A stretch of DNA of 64,000 nucleotides from Hyphodiscus hymeniophilus (Eukaryota > Ascomycota > Leotiomycetes > Helotiales > Hyphodiscaceae): contig VNKQ01000005.1 of the NCBI GenBank assembly GCA_016508695.1, positions 1,860,001-1,924,000 on the forward strand, given 5' to 3'. Position 1 is the first letter of the stretch. Every line of letters begins with the position of its first letter. The notes beneath the pieces are model-generated. The model was not told the DNA's origin and ran no database searches. It was given only the letters and a program-made list of their open reading frames with translations. Shown here one piece after another: positions 33,806 through 46,837 of the stretch. A program made the position numbers and the translations under genes.

Positions 33806-34291
33806 ATGATCTTGATGCCAAAACCCCCTTAGTCCCCCTTTTATGCTGCTGGAGGTCCAGGTCGATTATTGGATGCTTTTCCTACTCATATTTGGCGGAA
33901 AAGGTAACCTCTCGCAACCATTCTTGGGTGCGTTCTTCAGACAATCATTGACGTCCAGTCTGTTGTTCAAAGGTCAAAAAGCCTGGGTGGAAATGCGACG
34001 AAGCCGGTTGGAAATCGGGATCGGTACTCGAAAGGGACGATCACGTGCCTGGGCCTGTGTTTGCGCCCGATAAATAAGGCCTAGAAAGTAATTCACTTGG
34101 TCTTTCCAAGCGCAGGCAGAGACCGCCACGAATGAAGCTCATACACGCCGAAGGCAAAACATATTCGTAATGCTCTTACTGTCAACAGCCCTTCCATCCT
34201 GTTCTACTTTAGAGTCTTCATAAGCTTGACTCTTCATCGCCTTCATTTTCCTTTGCCCTATGCATTGCAAAAGCCACTTCATGCTGTCAAC

Positions 34292-37200
34292 ATGTCCTCC
34301 TCTACAGAATCCAGGGAGCTCGAACTGGTTGGCAAGGTCGAGATGCGAATAGCACTTGCAAGAGATGATAAGCTTGAGTCCATTCTTAAGCTATACCTCC
34401 CTCCACTACTTTTGAAGCTTGCCAGTGAGCATCAAACCGTCCGCAACAAGGTGAATTTCCGCCACATGCGTGCACGTGATGCGTTACTGACTGCCCTGTT
34501 TGGAGGTGATATCAACATGTCAACACATCAAGATTCGTCTTGCCGGAAATCAGTAAGGGTGTATCGTTTTGGCATGGGAAATCAACTAACCACCTTTGTA
34601 GAGGCATTGTTTTGCCGGTAGCCACGCTTTTGAAGCAATATAAGGAGCATCCAGAATCTTCAATGGTTCGGCATTTTGACCTTATGTTCATTCAACAAAG
34701 CATTGGGAAATTAACGTCAAAGGTGTGTCCCCAGCTCCTCCCAAAAGGCAATAGTGTCTCATTCAAAATGTGATAGGAGCAAATGGACTTGCTGCCTACA
34801 TTACTTCACGGTCTGGCTCAAGATTCCGGGAAACCTACTTGCGCTACTGTGTTCAACCTATTCCTGCGCCTTCTACCCCAACTTCGGATACCTCCACGTG
34901 GATCCAAGGAAGATACTGAATTGAGAGACCAGCTTGGACTTAACGAGCACCTTGATGATGTCAAATTTGTATCTTCGTGGTTTGGAAAGCTTATGCTTCT
35001 CTCTATTGTCCGATCAAAGGCCACGGGAGTCACTTGCCCAGGTCTCACAGTTTCTGAGTATGAGTTCTTGACTCTTAACGGGAAACAGGAAACATGGGAT
35101 CCGAACACCGACGAGGGGCTGAATCTTACACAGACCAAAATTGTCGTACTCTCGTTCCTCACTAGTGGCGCGTTTACGGACGAAGAACGTTTCTTGCCTG
35201 CGTTACTTGCATCCGGTGACTCCAACTCCCGAATATCAAGTGCTGGAGACGATTTGCTGAAGCGTTCGACGATGTCTTTGGAAGACCCAGAGATGGTTGG
35301 AACCCTTTTGCAGATCTATTTCACTCTAAAACCTGCTCTACAAACGAAACTCCTGGTCATCCTGACCAAGTCTGCCGCCTCCACAACCTTCCCAAGACAG
35401 GTTGTGAAAATTGTGCAGGAAGGCATCCAACCGGATGACAATACAAACCTTCCCGCTAAAGGTCTTGAAACGGTGAAATTCAGAAATGCTCTATTCAATT
35501 ATATGAACTGGGTGTCACGAATAGGTTCCGTTGATGATTTGGCACAGGTTGCTCCTCAATTGGTTGGTTTCCTGCGGAATTATATTGAGGACCAGGGATG
35601 GCCAGTACCGCACGAGCGGACGACAGATGCAGCTGCATTACGAGCTTTGGCTTACGAGACTCTCGGATCCTTGGCAAAAACAACTCCCTCGATCGTTCTG
35701 GAGAAAGACCTCTCACTGGTCCGTTGGCTTTTTAGATCTTTGACAGAAGAAGGCTCCTCCGAGAGTATTTTTGTCAGCATCGAAGGTGCCCTTGCAAGTT
35801 TGCTGAATGCTTTTGCCACTCCACTAGATCAAACACTCAGAAGTGAATTGCGATCTTTACTTCTCAATTATATGACTCTCGAAGAAGGTGATGCCATCGT
35901 CAGGGGCGCCCGATTCGCGACTGTTAGGTGGTCAAATCGATGTCTAGAGTACAACGATGTTGTTGGGCGCTGGATAGATATTCTTGCTCTTGGTGGTCGC
36001 TCCGACGAACGAAGCGACGTGGTTGAGGAGGGGAAGAAAGGCTTGGTAAGACCAATCCTTCAACTTCCTCGACATGAAACTTACAATATACGCTCCAGGA
36101 CCCCTATTGGTATCGTCTACTTAATTCTACATCTGCATCAACCGGTTGCCCACTTCCAGACTGGAATCAGATGGTACAGGTATTTTTTACTGGGCAAAGT
36201 TTGCTGGAAAACTCTAGTATTGCAAATGCCATGAAAACGGGCATGGAAGTCGATGGCGTATCTGTCTTTGGCAATTTTCCCGGGTCAAAAATAAATGCTT
36301 TTGCTACAGCGGTCAATTATTGTCGACGAATGCTACTGATAGCTGCTCTGGAGCAGTCGGAGACACCACTTATTATCGATGCTGATTGGGAGCGGCAGCT
36401 GGATGTACTGTTTCGAAGCGATAAAGCGTCAAGAAAGACCATGAAAGATTACATTAAGACCATGGACCATGATGCTCTACAGACTTACCTCACTGCAGCT
36501 TTCGAAGGCATGATAAGTTATGATGGGAATGGCCTGGAAGATTGCGGGAAGTGCTTTGTCGAGATTGCTTCAATAACGCCAAGCAGCATAATTGGAAGAC
36601 TTTCTGGAAGAGCTGTCGAATTGCTACCCTCGATAAAGTCGAATAACGTAGCCACCAGGTTTCTCGCTGCGCAAGCTTTTGGAATCCTGGCAGCACACCC
36701 AGAAGTCGACAATAGCTCGGCCGAGAATCTCATACTATCCTTGCTGGCGGATATAGGACCGTGGTCTTCTGCCGTTGGTGCTGATGCGAACAGGGTTCAT
36801 GGTTCAACTCTTGCGCTTGGCTCTATCTTGAGTCGAGCCTCCTACTATGGTCGTATCACGACTATCGATAAGACTCTTGTTGATGAAGCTGCTGTGAAGC
36901 TCATCGAAATAGTAGCTGGAGTCAGAGATGCTTCAACAAAAGAGGCTGTATTCTATGCCCTTGGACAAGTCAGCGCTTCAGGAATCCTTTCCGTCTTGCA
37001 TATCGAAAAGTCGTCTCTCGAAGTGGATGGAATAATAGACTTGCTAACGACTGAAGCTAAGAAGGGCAATGAGAAGGCAATTTCTGCTCTAGGGAGATTC
37101 TCGATTTTGTTTGACGAAAGTGGTGATGGAAAGACTGATGGACCACTGCAATCGATACTTGAAAGCTTATACGGTTTGTATGAGCTCAAGCAAGCAGAAG

Positions 37201-40010
37201 TACAATTTACGGTGGGGGAAGCAATTAGTTGCTTAGCTGCCTGCTGGGAATCCGATATCCTTCTCTTGAGTCTCGATGTCGATGCTCCTTATAGCGGACG
37301 ATCGAAGCGACCTCGAACATTAGACTTGTTACTGGAAAAGCTTTTGCAAGATTGCAAGACCACCAAACCGTCTCTCAAGAAAGCTTCTGGTATCTGGCTC
37401 TTCTGTCTGGTTCAGTACTGTGGGCATCTGGACCAAATCCAGGCCCGACTGAGAGAATGCCAAGCAGCTTTTATGGGACTCCTCTCAGCACGCGACGAGC
37501 TTGTCCAAGAGACAGCATCGCGAGGTCTTAGTCTTGTATATGAGCAGGGCGATAAGGATCTGAGAGAGAAACTTGTCAAAGATCTTGTTGCGTCCTTCAC
37601 GGGATCGAGCACACAACTCAAGGTGGACGAGGAGACCGAGTTATTCGAACCAGGAGCATTACCGACGGGCGAGGGGAAGTCCGTCACATCATACAAAGAC
37701 ATTATATCGTTAGCCAATGAGGTCGGTGATCAAAGTTTGGTGTACAAATTCATGTCGCTTGCGTCGAATGCTGCTACATGGTCTACACGAGCTGCATTTG
37801 GAAGATTTGGACTGAGCAGTATTCTTTCGGAATCAGAGGTCGACCCGAAGCTTTATCCAAAGCTATACCGCTATCGTTTCGACCCCAACCCAAATGTTCA
37901 GCGGTCGATGAATGATATCTGGAGTGCTCTTGTGAAAGACTCGAGCGCTACTATCAACCTGTATTTTGATGATATCCTAGCAGATTTGTTGAAGAGCATC
38001 CTGGGCAAAGAATGGCGAACTAGACAGGCAAGCTGCGCTGCCATTGCAGATCTCGTCCAAGGTCGAGAATTTGATAAGTATGAGAAACATCTTCACGACA
38101 TTTGGGCAGTGGCCTTCAAGGTCCTGGATGACATAAAAGGCTCAGTCAGAGAGGCTGCTTTGGCCCTCAGTATGGCCTTGACGGGCATCCTTGTCCGCCA
38201 GGTCGAAGCAGGAACTTCCTCAAAACATGCGCAGGCGATGCTTAAAGAAGTTCTACCATTCCTACTCTCTGGGCAGGGTATGGAGAGCTCTGCCAAAGAG
38301 GTTCGAGCTTTCGCCACTGTTACTGTACTGAAGCTCATCAAGAGTGGTGGGAAAGCACTGCTCCCTTTCATCCCAGATCTTGTAGAGCAACTCCTTGGCC
38401 TCTTAAGTACCTTTGAAATGGAGGGCGTCGATTACCTTTATTTGAATGCAGCGAACTACAACCTTACAGAAGAGAAGATTGACAGTGCCCGAACTACGGC
38501 AGTATCGCACTCACCTCTGATGGAGGCTATTGACCGCTGTCTTGATCAACTCGACGAGCCCACCATGGGTGAACTCGTACCTCGTCTCGACAACGCTATC
38601 AAAACCATGGTCGGGATGCCGTCAAAGGTTGGCTGTGGTGCCGTGCTCGTCAGCCTTGCAACCCGGCATTCCTTTGTGTTTCGACCTCATGCAGATCACT
38701 TTTTGAAGGTCATAGAAAAGGCAGTTTTGGATCGGAACACCGCTGTCAGTGCTGGCTATGCAAGAGCCGCAGGATATCTGTCAAGACTTGCATCCAATAA
38801 TTCTTTGTTGCGGCTGTCAAGTTATGCCAAAGAGCAATACTACAATGCTGAGGATGAACAACGCCGACAAGTGGCAGCTGATATTATATACGCAGTCTCC
38901 AAATTTGCCACAGACCGCTTCAATGCATTGGCTGCAGTATTCCTGCCTTTTGTGTTCTTTGCTAAGCATGATCTGGATGAGCACGTCAAAGAACAATTCG
39001 AGAAGACATGGACCGAGAATGTGGGAGGATCTCGGGCTGTGCTTTTGTATCTGAGGGAGATCAATGATCTTTCCATTCAACGTCTAGAATCTCCCAAATG
39101 GGCAATCAAGCATACAGCGGCTTTGGCCATTGCAGAAGCCGCAGTCTCGTGCGGAACGGATATCATCGGACCAAATGCTGCTATTATTTGGCCTGCATTG
39201 GAGAAGGCTCTTGCACTGAAGACATTCGATGGCAAGGAGAAGGTTTTGGATGCGTTGGTCAAGTTTACCAAAGCAGCAAAATCTCTCTGGGGAGAAGAAT
39301 CAAGCATTGCGGCTCAGATGAAGAAAATTGCCATTCGAGAAGCGAAACGCAACAACGACGCCTACCGACCTCATGCCTTCGCCAGCTTGGGAGAGTTTAG
39401 CGAAGCTCGTATTGACATTGATATGTTCGACGAAGTCTACAACGTAGTTGCGCCTGTTCTTGAAGATCTCACGAACGAAGACAAAATGGACATGGAGGAA
39501 GACAATAAATCTGGCGGAAAACCAGACGAAGCATCGACCATCACTGCTGGTATTGCTGCATTATTCCGAGCTGTCAACATCCAATTGTTGAACACATCTC
39601 CTCTCTCGTACCTCCCAAAACTCCTCCAGACTGTCAAGGCGATACTTCCGTCAACAAAGGTTACTGTTGCTACGAAACTTACAGTTTATGAGCGCTGCAA
39701 GGTGATGTTCGATGGCCTTCGCAAGAGAACACACTCCCAGGGGTCCAGCAAGTACGAATTGGCGCTGGGTTTCTTCGAAGTGTTGGAAGTACCAAGTGGA
39801 TCTGGAAATGAGATTATGAGGACGAAGAGAGCTGAGGCTGCTGAGATGATAGTGCAATCGCTGGCTGGAGGTGTCTTCGGCATGCATAGGGAAGGAAGAG
39901 ACTCTTGCAAGAAGAAAATGAAGGATATGGTCGTGGAAGGGCGGAAGAATGAACGGTCGCCTTCCGTGCAAACTGCTTTGGACCGGGTCTCAAAGGCATT
40001 AGATGAATAG
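34292..40010 (+). CDS. ECM29: Proteasome adaptor/scaffold ECM29 (HEAT-repeat protein)
   Basis: Ecm29 tethers the 19S regulatory particle to the 20S core and helps check and remodel 26S proteasomes. Five exons, 34292-34450, 34506-34552, 34602-34722, 34777-36045 and 36099-40010, give 1835 aa, in the family range. The N-terminal block is recognisable from VEMRIALARDDKLESILKLY through LLPTLLHGLAQ. The remainder is a long series of HEAT-type helical pairs. Examples are RFLAAQAFGILAAHP, VREAALALSMALTGILVRQ, EVRAFATVTVLKLIKSGGKA and TAALAIAEAAVSCG. An acidic insertion (DKMDMEEDNKSG) lies near the C-terminus. There is no signal peptide. The start at 34292 (MSSSTESRELELV) gives the usual N-terminus. 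Identification rests on the ordered conserved segments along the whole length. Confidence 0.93.
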
Positions 40011-40750
40011 AGCCTGACATGATTAGATAGATTAATGTATGGGATGCCAATCCTCTCGTTGCCATTACCATTTACGACGCTTGAACAAGCTTCACCCGCT
40101 ATGTACACGAGTAAGTCAAATATTTGGACTCTCTGATTTGTAAACCGAGCTTTGTCGGCATCATAGCAATCGTTCGAATGTTTTCTATGATTTGGACCTG
40201 TGGTTGAATTCTTCCTACTAATACATAGCTGTCAGGCACAAGTCATGAATCTCCAAAATGCGGAGACGGCTCACGGGCTTGTGTGATCAAGGATTCAACA
40301 ATCTCAGAATCGCAAACTGTGATCCATTTGATCTGCCGAGATTGTCTGGTGGTCATTACTCAGAAAGATGTTGCCCTGAATTCAGCCTCGTCAAGCCTTG
40401 TGGTGGTCAGCCTTGCTCCGTTTGGTGGCGACACGCTAGCCAGGTTGCCAGAAGGACGCATCAAGAGGGGCACAATTTAAGCTGTCATGAATCTCAACCC
40501 GCCAGCACATGATGATTTGGGCTAAGTCGCTTTCATTCAGCAACGACTTGTGATTCAGTAAACAAATCACAATCTCAGACATCGATTCCTTTTTTTTACA
40601 GGATTCATTCCACCAGCAGATTATCCACACTTGTGACGCCCCATCTTCACTCAACATACTATTTCCTCAACGACTCGAACCGCCTCAACCTAGTTTTTAA
40701 AGAATCGATACAAACGAAATAAGGCAACTGTACACATACATTTGCTCACA
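40011..40750. other. Intergenic, ECM29 3' flank and UBX-protein promoter
   Basis: About 740 bases without a recognised gene. A T8 tract sits near 40590. Frames at 40258-40657 on both strands lack domains. The last 80 bases (CA/A-rich) resemble a leader. Confidence 0.35.
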
Positions 40751-42416
40751 ATGGATGAAAGTGTCGATACGTTTGTCGGCTTCACAGGCGCCACCCCTGA
40801 TGTGGCTCGGCGGTACCTTGGACTAACAGACAACAATGCCGAGCAAGCAATACAACTCTTCTTCGACTCTCCAGATCTCGCATCGAGTGTGAACCAACCA
40901 CCTCAGATATCAGCACCTCCAATACCTTCTGCGACACATCCACAACGAGCTGCAAGCGGTAGTGGTCAAGATGGACAAGGCGTGGTACATCTTGATTCAG
41001 ATTCAGATGATATGGATATCGACGATGATCAGCAAGCTGCACGTGCGGCTGCTCGGGCTGCAGAGGTCGAGGATGATGAGGCTTATGCGAGAAGAATGCA
41101 GGAGGAGATGTATGCAGGTGGCGATAGTGGTGGCTTCGACGCAGATGGAGTACGAGCACCCATCGCACGAACAACCGAGACGCTCGTCGGGGGACCAGGT
41201 GGAGACTGGGGCCCAGATGATATGAATTCAGCTGTCTTGCAGCAGATGAGAGCCCGTCAACAAGCTAGATCTACGAGTGGTATATTCACTACAAATGCTG
41301 CGCATCTTCATTGCTAACGTTTGCACAGGGCGTCTAGGCGTCTTCAACCAACGACCTGTTCCTTCTATCTGGGACGAATCATCCTCATCCGATCCAACAT
41401 CCCACCGCGAAGCTCTCTCGCAAGCCACTGGAGGAGCATCAGAACAATCATCGAAAGCTGCACGACTCGCTGAATTATTCAGACCGCCGTTCGAGCTTAT
41501 GAATCAAATACCTTGGGACGAAGCACGAGAGAAGGGTAAGGAAGAACTCAAATGGATATTGGTCAACGTTCAAGATCCGTCTATCTTTCATTGCCAACAG
41601 CTTAATCGAGATATCTGGAAGCACGAAGGGATTAGAGAGCTTGTCAAGGAGAACTTCGTTTTTATGCAATATTCCAAGGACGACCCCCGAGGTTCCCAAT
41701 ACACCCAATACTACTTCTCGAATAGAGATGATGATGCAGCCTACCCGCACATTGCCATCGTTGACCCAAGAACTGGAGAGCAGGTGAAGATTTGGTCAGG
41801 CCCACCAGTCCCAGTCGCTGGAGAATTCCTGATGCAGCTGGTAGAATTTCTGGATCGATACAGCTTGGATATCACGAAAAAGAATCCGGTTGCGAAGCGG
41901 AAAGTTGAGAAGCCGAAGGCTGTTGATGTCGACCGCCTTACTGAAGAGGAGATGCTCGACTTGGCCCTACAAAACAGCTTGGCTGCGAGTGGTGCAACCA
42001 GACCAAAGGAAGTTGATCCTGATGATCTCACAAAGAGTTTTGGTGATATTAGCAAGGGCAAAGGAAAGGAGACCGAGGAGAGCGGTGAGCCAGCGAACGG
42101 TCATGCCATCACACCAGCCTCGCCATTTTCTTTGATTCTGTCCAACAATCCCTACACACCACCTCCAGCTGGGCCATCAGTCACTCGAATGCAATTCAAG
42201 TTCCCTGCTGGACGGCCCATAGTGCAGACATTCGATCTTGACGAGCCGGTTCGACGGATCTACGAGTGGTTGAAGGCAAGTCCCGTCGAAGGAAAGGAAG
42301 GAATTGAGTTCGAGCTTAAGAGTATGGGCAAGGATCTGATTGAGCATTTGGACGAGACTGTTGGTGCTGCTGGTTTACGGAATAGTACCATCATGGTGGA
42401 ATTTATTGAGGAATGA
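40751..42416 (+). CDS. UBA-UAS-UIM-UBX domain protein (Ubx5/UBXD7-like Cdc48 cofactor)
   Basis: A predicted adaptor that brings ubiquitylated substrates to the Cdc48/p97 segregase, by analogy with yeast Ubx5 and human UBXN7. Exons 40751-41279 and 41329-42416 give 538 aa. Residues 1-45 form a UBA-like domain (FTGATPDVARRYLGLTDNNA). An acidic Ser/Asp stretch follows. The UAS thioredoxin-like domain runs from about residue 229, PPFELMNQIPWDEA, to about 370 and includes AYPHIAIVDPRTGEQVKIW. A ubiquitin-interacting motif, LTEEEMLDLALQNSLAAS, is near residue 381. The UBX domain occupies roughly 444-538, with the reversed-looking segment PAGRPIVQTFDLDEPVRRIYEW. The full domain order UBA-UAS-UIM-UBX is the UBXD7 signature, so the family call is secure. 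Confidence 0.92.
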
Positions 42417-43384
42417 GTTGATGAACCAGGGCTGTGGCGTTGATGGTAAGCTTTATCTTTGAGCATTGCTCATTTTCATGGACATTCTCGCCTTCGCCGG
42501 CTTGATAGAGCACAAGTCCAATGGCTGGCGTTGTATGATTGCTCCCCTTCCATTCTCATGGATTTTCCAATTGCATTAGATCGGCTCTTTTCAAATGAAC
42601 ATGGCCTAATAGAATGAATGGACTTTATTATACCCAATGGCCTTTTGCCACTAGGCATAGTCATGCTGCAGCCTTATTACGACTATCCAAACAAATGGCT
42701 ATGATTGGTAGTGGATTTGTAGTGAAATCTGTGGCATCTGTGCAGAAACCCCTGGACGTCAACAATCAGGGATGATTCGCTGGCAGAGAAACACAACAAA
42801 ACAACTCATCAGGCTCATTTGTGGGTGAGCAAATAGGCAAATACCGTATCTACAATTTCTACAACTCGGTTTGCCCCTTTCCTGCATGAATCTTAATTTT
42901 TCTTGAACCCGTTCCGTACCTGAACTATCCCGTCCAACCAATCACTCCTTCCCCGGATTATTGAAACCACTGTTCCTGCCAAGGTTGTTCACATTCCATG
43001 TCCCTAGCAACGCTGGTTATCTTTGTGGAATTCTCTTCTGGCCGGTGCATATCGCATTTCAGCTCTAAGTTCACATTCTACTCATATACGGTAGAAATAT
43101 TACATCGTCTCACTGCCGACCTCAATTTCACCTCGACTACTCGAGTACCCCTCCATCACCACATTACCGACCGCGACCGGGATCGCGACGACTACACTCC
43201 AGAAGAAAGATCTTCACGACATATTATTCAGCGCTCCGCTCCTATTAGCTGTTGCTGATAATTAAGACTCCGTCAGAATTAGGTGCGGTTGGCTCTGTGC
43301 AGAGCTGTTGATAACAGCACCGGTCGAGCGACGTCCATCCGACACACATCTCTCTGGGTAGTTTGGTGCTTCCCAAGTCACAGA
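42417..43384. other. Intergenic, kinase promoter and leader
   Basis: Almost 1 kb with no supported gene. The stretch 43060-43250 is C/T-rich with repeated CGACCGCGACCGGGATCGCGAC-like short motifs, plausible as leader sequence of the kinase. Minus-strand frames at 43245-43613 are shadows. Confidence 0.35.
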
Positions 43385-45659
43385 ATGGCAAGCGGAGGAA
43401 TGATGAGTGGCGTCGTGGATCCGGAAACACTGTACACAAAGCAGAACTGTATAGGTGCGCCATGTGAGCTGTGCTGTGATTTGAACGTGAGCTGACCGAA
43501 CACAGGCGGTGGCAGCTTCGGCAAGGTCTACAAAGGGTATGCCATTCACAATAATGTCCCGTAGAGTCTAGCATCCACTGACAAAATATAGGGTTGATAA
43601 GCGGACGGGCCAAGCTGTGGCTATCAAAGTAATCGATGTCGAAAACGCTGAAGATGAGGTCGAGGATATCATCCAGGAAATCTCCATTCTCTCGGAACTA
43701 CACTCGCCGTATGTCACACAATACCATGGATCATATCTGAAAGGGTCGGATTTGTGGATTGTGATGGAATTTTGCTCGGGTGGTAGTTGTGGTGATCTTA
43801 TGAAGCCGGGCTTGATTGGAGAGGAATACATATCGATCATCGTTCGAGAACTTTTGCTTGGGCTGGAATATTTGCATGGGGATAAGAAACTGCACAGAGA
43901 TATCAAAGGTAGGACACACCAAGTCGGATTTCTTCCAAGGACATCTGCTAATACGCACACAGCTGCCAATGTTCTACTTGGATCCAATGGACAAGTCAAG
44001 CTGGCAGATTTTGGTGTATCAGGTCAGCTGTCTGCAACCATGACCAAGAAGAACACCTTCGTCGGTACTCCATTTTGGATGGCTCCAGAAGTCATCAAGC
44101 AATCTGGATACGATCACAAGGCAGATATTTGGTCATTGGGAATCACAGCTTTGGAACTGGCCAATGGAGAACCCCCTTACTCGGATATTCATCCCATGAA
44201 GGTTCTTTTCTTAATCCCCAAGAATCAGCCTCCCGAGTTGGAGGGCAACTTCTCAAAGGCATTTAAGGAATTTGTACAACTATGTCTGCAGAAGGATCCG
44301 AAGGGAAGGCCATCAGCGAGAGAACTGTTGAAGCACCCTTTTGTCCGGAGGGCTAAGAAGACTTCGTATCTCACAGAATTGATTGAGCGGCACGAGCGGT
44401 GGGCAATAAATCACAAAGGAGACGATGATGACTCTGATGATGGACGAGAAGAATCTCCCCAAACTGCGCCAATCAATGAGGACTTATGGGATTTTGGCAC
44501 AATTCGGCCAGTTGGAGGAAGAGGCGCAGGACGAGCTGGGCTCAACGCTATGGGCGATTCGGCAACCAATGCGAGATCGTCGAGATCGTCTGAGAGCGAA
44601 GATGATTATGCTGAACGGCCCCGAGAGCAATCTCCGACGAAAATGAAGGACTCCGGATATGTGTCCAGCGCTGATACCGTCAAAGCGATGAACTCTCCTA
44701 TCTCGAGCTATCCACGTCAAGTTTCACCCCAAAGAAGGCCTGTTGCGCAACCAATGTCCCCAACAAAAGTAGCCCTACCGCCCTCGCCCGAGAAACGACA
44801 ATTCCAAGGACCAGAAACCCCAAGAGTTGCCCACCAATTCTTACCCCAAACACCCGCGGACTCGCCTGACTATGACCGATCCCTACAGGAACAACTTCAA
44901 AGAGATATGGGCTTTTTGAATATTGGCACGACTCCTTCTCCTCAGCCTACCACCGCCAAATTACCATTGGCTCCTCCTGTACCCTCCAGAACTTCTCAAC
45001 CAGTACCTGCTCTGACCCAACAAGCCCTGCCACCTCGCCCAGACACACAACATCCATTGCCAAAACTTGGTCCAATAAAACTACCCGAAATACCACCTTT
45101 TCGTGGCCAACAGCCCTTGCAGAAAGTCACCAACCAGCTTAACTCCAGCACATCAAAGCAGCAACTCTTCCCCACTTCGCAGCCTCTAGCTTCTCAGAAC
45201 ATCAATCCCCGACAACTTGTCCAACAACCCTTACCACCTCTCCCATCAAAACTGCGCGATAACACACCGTCGAAGGAGAGTTTGTCATCCGACTCTTCTC
45301 GCACACCAATCTCAATGCCCTCCCCAGCTCCAGCAAGCCCGAGTGGCGAGTTAGATGCCCTGAACGATGTGATTTTCCCCGCTCTTGAAGAGGCACTCAA
45401 GCGCCGGCAGTATCGACTTCAACAAGCGTTTCGCTCAACAGGCACAACACCAAAGCAGCAACGAGCCCAAGCAGCCCATGACAAATTACGCAAGCTTGTT
45501 TACAAACTGGCTCACGTGTGCAAGGAGATCGATCACTGGGACAAGCAGGAGCCGGTGGGCATGGGTAAGGATGTTGATGTGTTCCTTGAAGGTCTCCTGG
45601 AAGAGATTCTGGTCAGAGTCGAGCCAGCTGATGATGATGAAGGTGATGATAGACGATGA
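43385..45659 (+). CDS. Ste20/GCK-family serine/threonine protein kinase (MST3/YSK-like)
   Basis: A germinal-centre-type kinase probably acting in polarity, septation or MOR/NDR signalling. Exons 43385-43454, 43506-43536, 43592-43908 and 43963-45659 give 704 aa. The catalytic domain is residues 15 to about 265: P-loop IGGGSFGKVYKG, VAIKVIDVENAEDE, HRDIKAANVLL, DFGVSGQLSATM and the GCK activation segment GTPFWMAPEVIKQSGYDHKA. A 300-residue Ser/Pro/Gln-rich linker follows. The conserved C-terminal helical region runs from LDALNDVIFPALEEALKRRQ to a terminal acidic tail (EPADDDEGDDRR). Exon 2 is only 31 nt and encodes most of the P-loop. The intron at 43909-43962 happens to stay open in frame, which would insert about 18 residues after HRDIK if retained. 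I do not assign it to a specific named orthologue. Confidence 0.93.
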
Positions 45660-46837
45660 AACGTATTCATGAATGGGGAAGAAAGGTACTACGATGATGA
45701 TGGTTATAGATGCCCGGCTGGAGATGGTACTGGAGGATTGTAAAGGTATTTGGCGTTGGGTACAGCTGGCTATTCTGGCATTACGCATAAGGCTATCGGG
45801 CTATAGATTGGAGGGCATGGTGCGTATAGTACCTACTTTGAAAATGGATATGCATAACGCTTTGTAGCTGCTGTGACGCAGAAGTCTTTCTCCGGGATGT
45901 CTGTTTGGTGTTTGTATCTGAACCTTCTGGATACAGCTTACCATTGTACACAATGCAAGTGCCTAATGGCTTGATAGATTTGAGTGATTTGAAAGTGCAC
46001 TTATATGTGCATTTGAGTTGATTAAACCCAGACTTGAAGCTGGTATCATATCCCTTCAAAAGTTTGGAGCATTCTGAATATGAATTTGTGACTTGGATTG
46101 TGCCAGCTCACTCTTCCAGACCCATGTTCCTGAACTAGTAATTATTCGCTCCAGCCCCGTTTGATTAGCGATATACTTGCCAGTAGCAGCTCATAACTCT
46201 TTGCTCTGATACTCTTCCAGACTTCACATCTTCCCCCCTTCGCTCCTCGCGTCGCCTTCTTCACTTTACGTATATTCACGAGTAGGTTTTTTCTTCGACC
46301 CCTTCTGATAGCAACATACTTGCTAGCAGCACTCTGCTGACTCTTTGTTCTGACACTCTTCTTTTGAACGACAGCAACACTACTTCAGACAAACGCCTGT
46401 CAGAAAGTCGAACTGGTTTGCTATCTGTTGCCAACAGCCCTTCTTGTCATCGTCAAGTTGATATCCAAGACCTCGGATCTTGTGCAACTGAAAGTCCTGT
46501 AAGCAATTCCACTGTCTAAAACTTGAACTTTGTTACTACAATAATCCACTTTGACCTTTTCTTCTACCTTACCTCAATAAGGCCATTTACAACAAACCTG
46601 GCTTGTTCTACAACAGGTAAATCATAGCTTGCAGTTCGTGCGATATCTGGCGAGCGATCCTACCTTCTAATTAACAAATGTTGTTAACGCGAGACTAGCT
46701 CCCCTTGTCTACATTCTAGTATTTTCATCGCATCCCGTTCTCTAGATTCTGGCCTCCTTCCGTCACTTACAGTTGTTTCGACAGCGATAGTCCTACCTCT
46801 TTCCCTCCAAACCTAACAACCAACCAGACAAACCAAT
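45660..46837. other. Intergenic, long leader-like region
   Basis: About 1.2 kb with no protein gene. From about 46140 the plus strand is rich in CTT/ACTCTTC pyrimidine motifs and contains an imperfect direct repeat (separate entry). The end is the leader of the BTB-like gene. Confidence 0.4.
46161..46365 (+). repeat. Imperfect direct repeat, about 60 bp, two copies
   Basis: Copy one (about 46161-46221) and copy two (about 46302-46365) share the order ATACTTGC-YAG-CAGC, ACTCTTTG, TCTGA and ACTCTTC with scattered differences. They are separated by about 80 bases and lie in the leader region of the BTB-like gene. The repeat looks like an old local duplication. Confidence 0.45.

Larger units (their letters stand above)
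31849..34291. other. Gene-poor region of about 2.4 kb
   Basis: I find no supported gene. The largest curiosities are a 59-codon ATG-to-stop frame at 33372-33551 with balanced composition but no recognised domain, and a G-rich tract at 33781-33805. Frames at 32789-33079 and 33579-34073 show no family signal. The right end is the ECM29 promoter and leader. The region may hold an unrecognised short gene, a non-coding RNA or decayed sequence. Confidence 0.4.

Noticed and set aside
36490..39971. Several 60-140-codon minus-strand frames opposite ECM29
   Set aside because: All mirror the coding strand of a long conserved gene and have no family signal of their own.
43909..43962. An 18-residue insertion after HRDIK in the kinase
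   Set aside because: The segment begins GTAGGA and ends CACAG, removes cleanly in phase and restores the invariant HRDIKAANVLL, so it is an intron that happens to be open.
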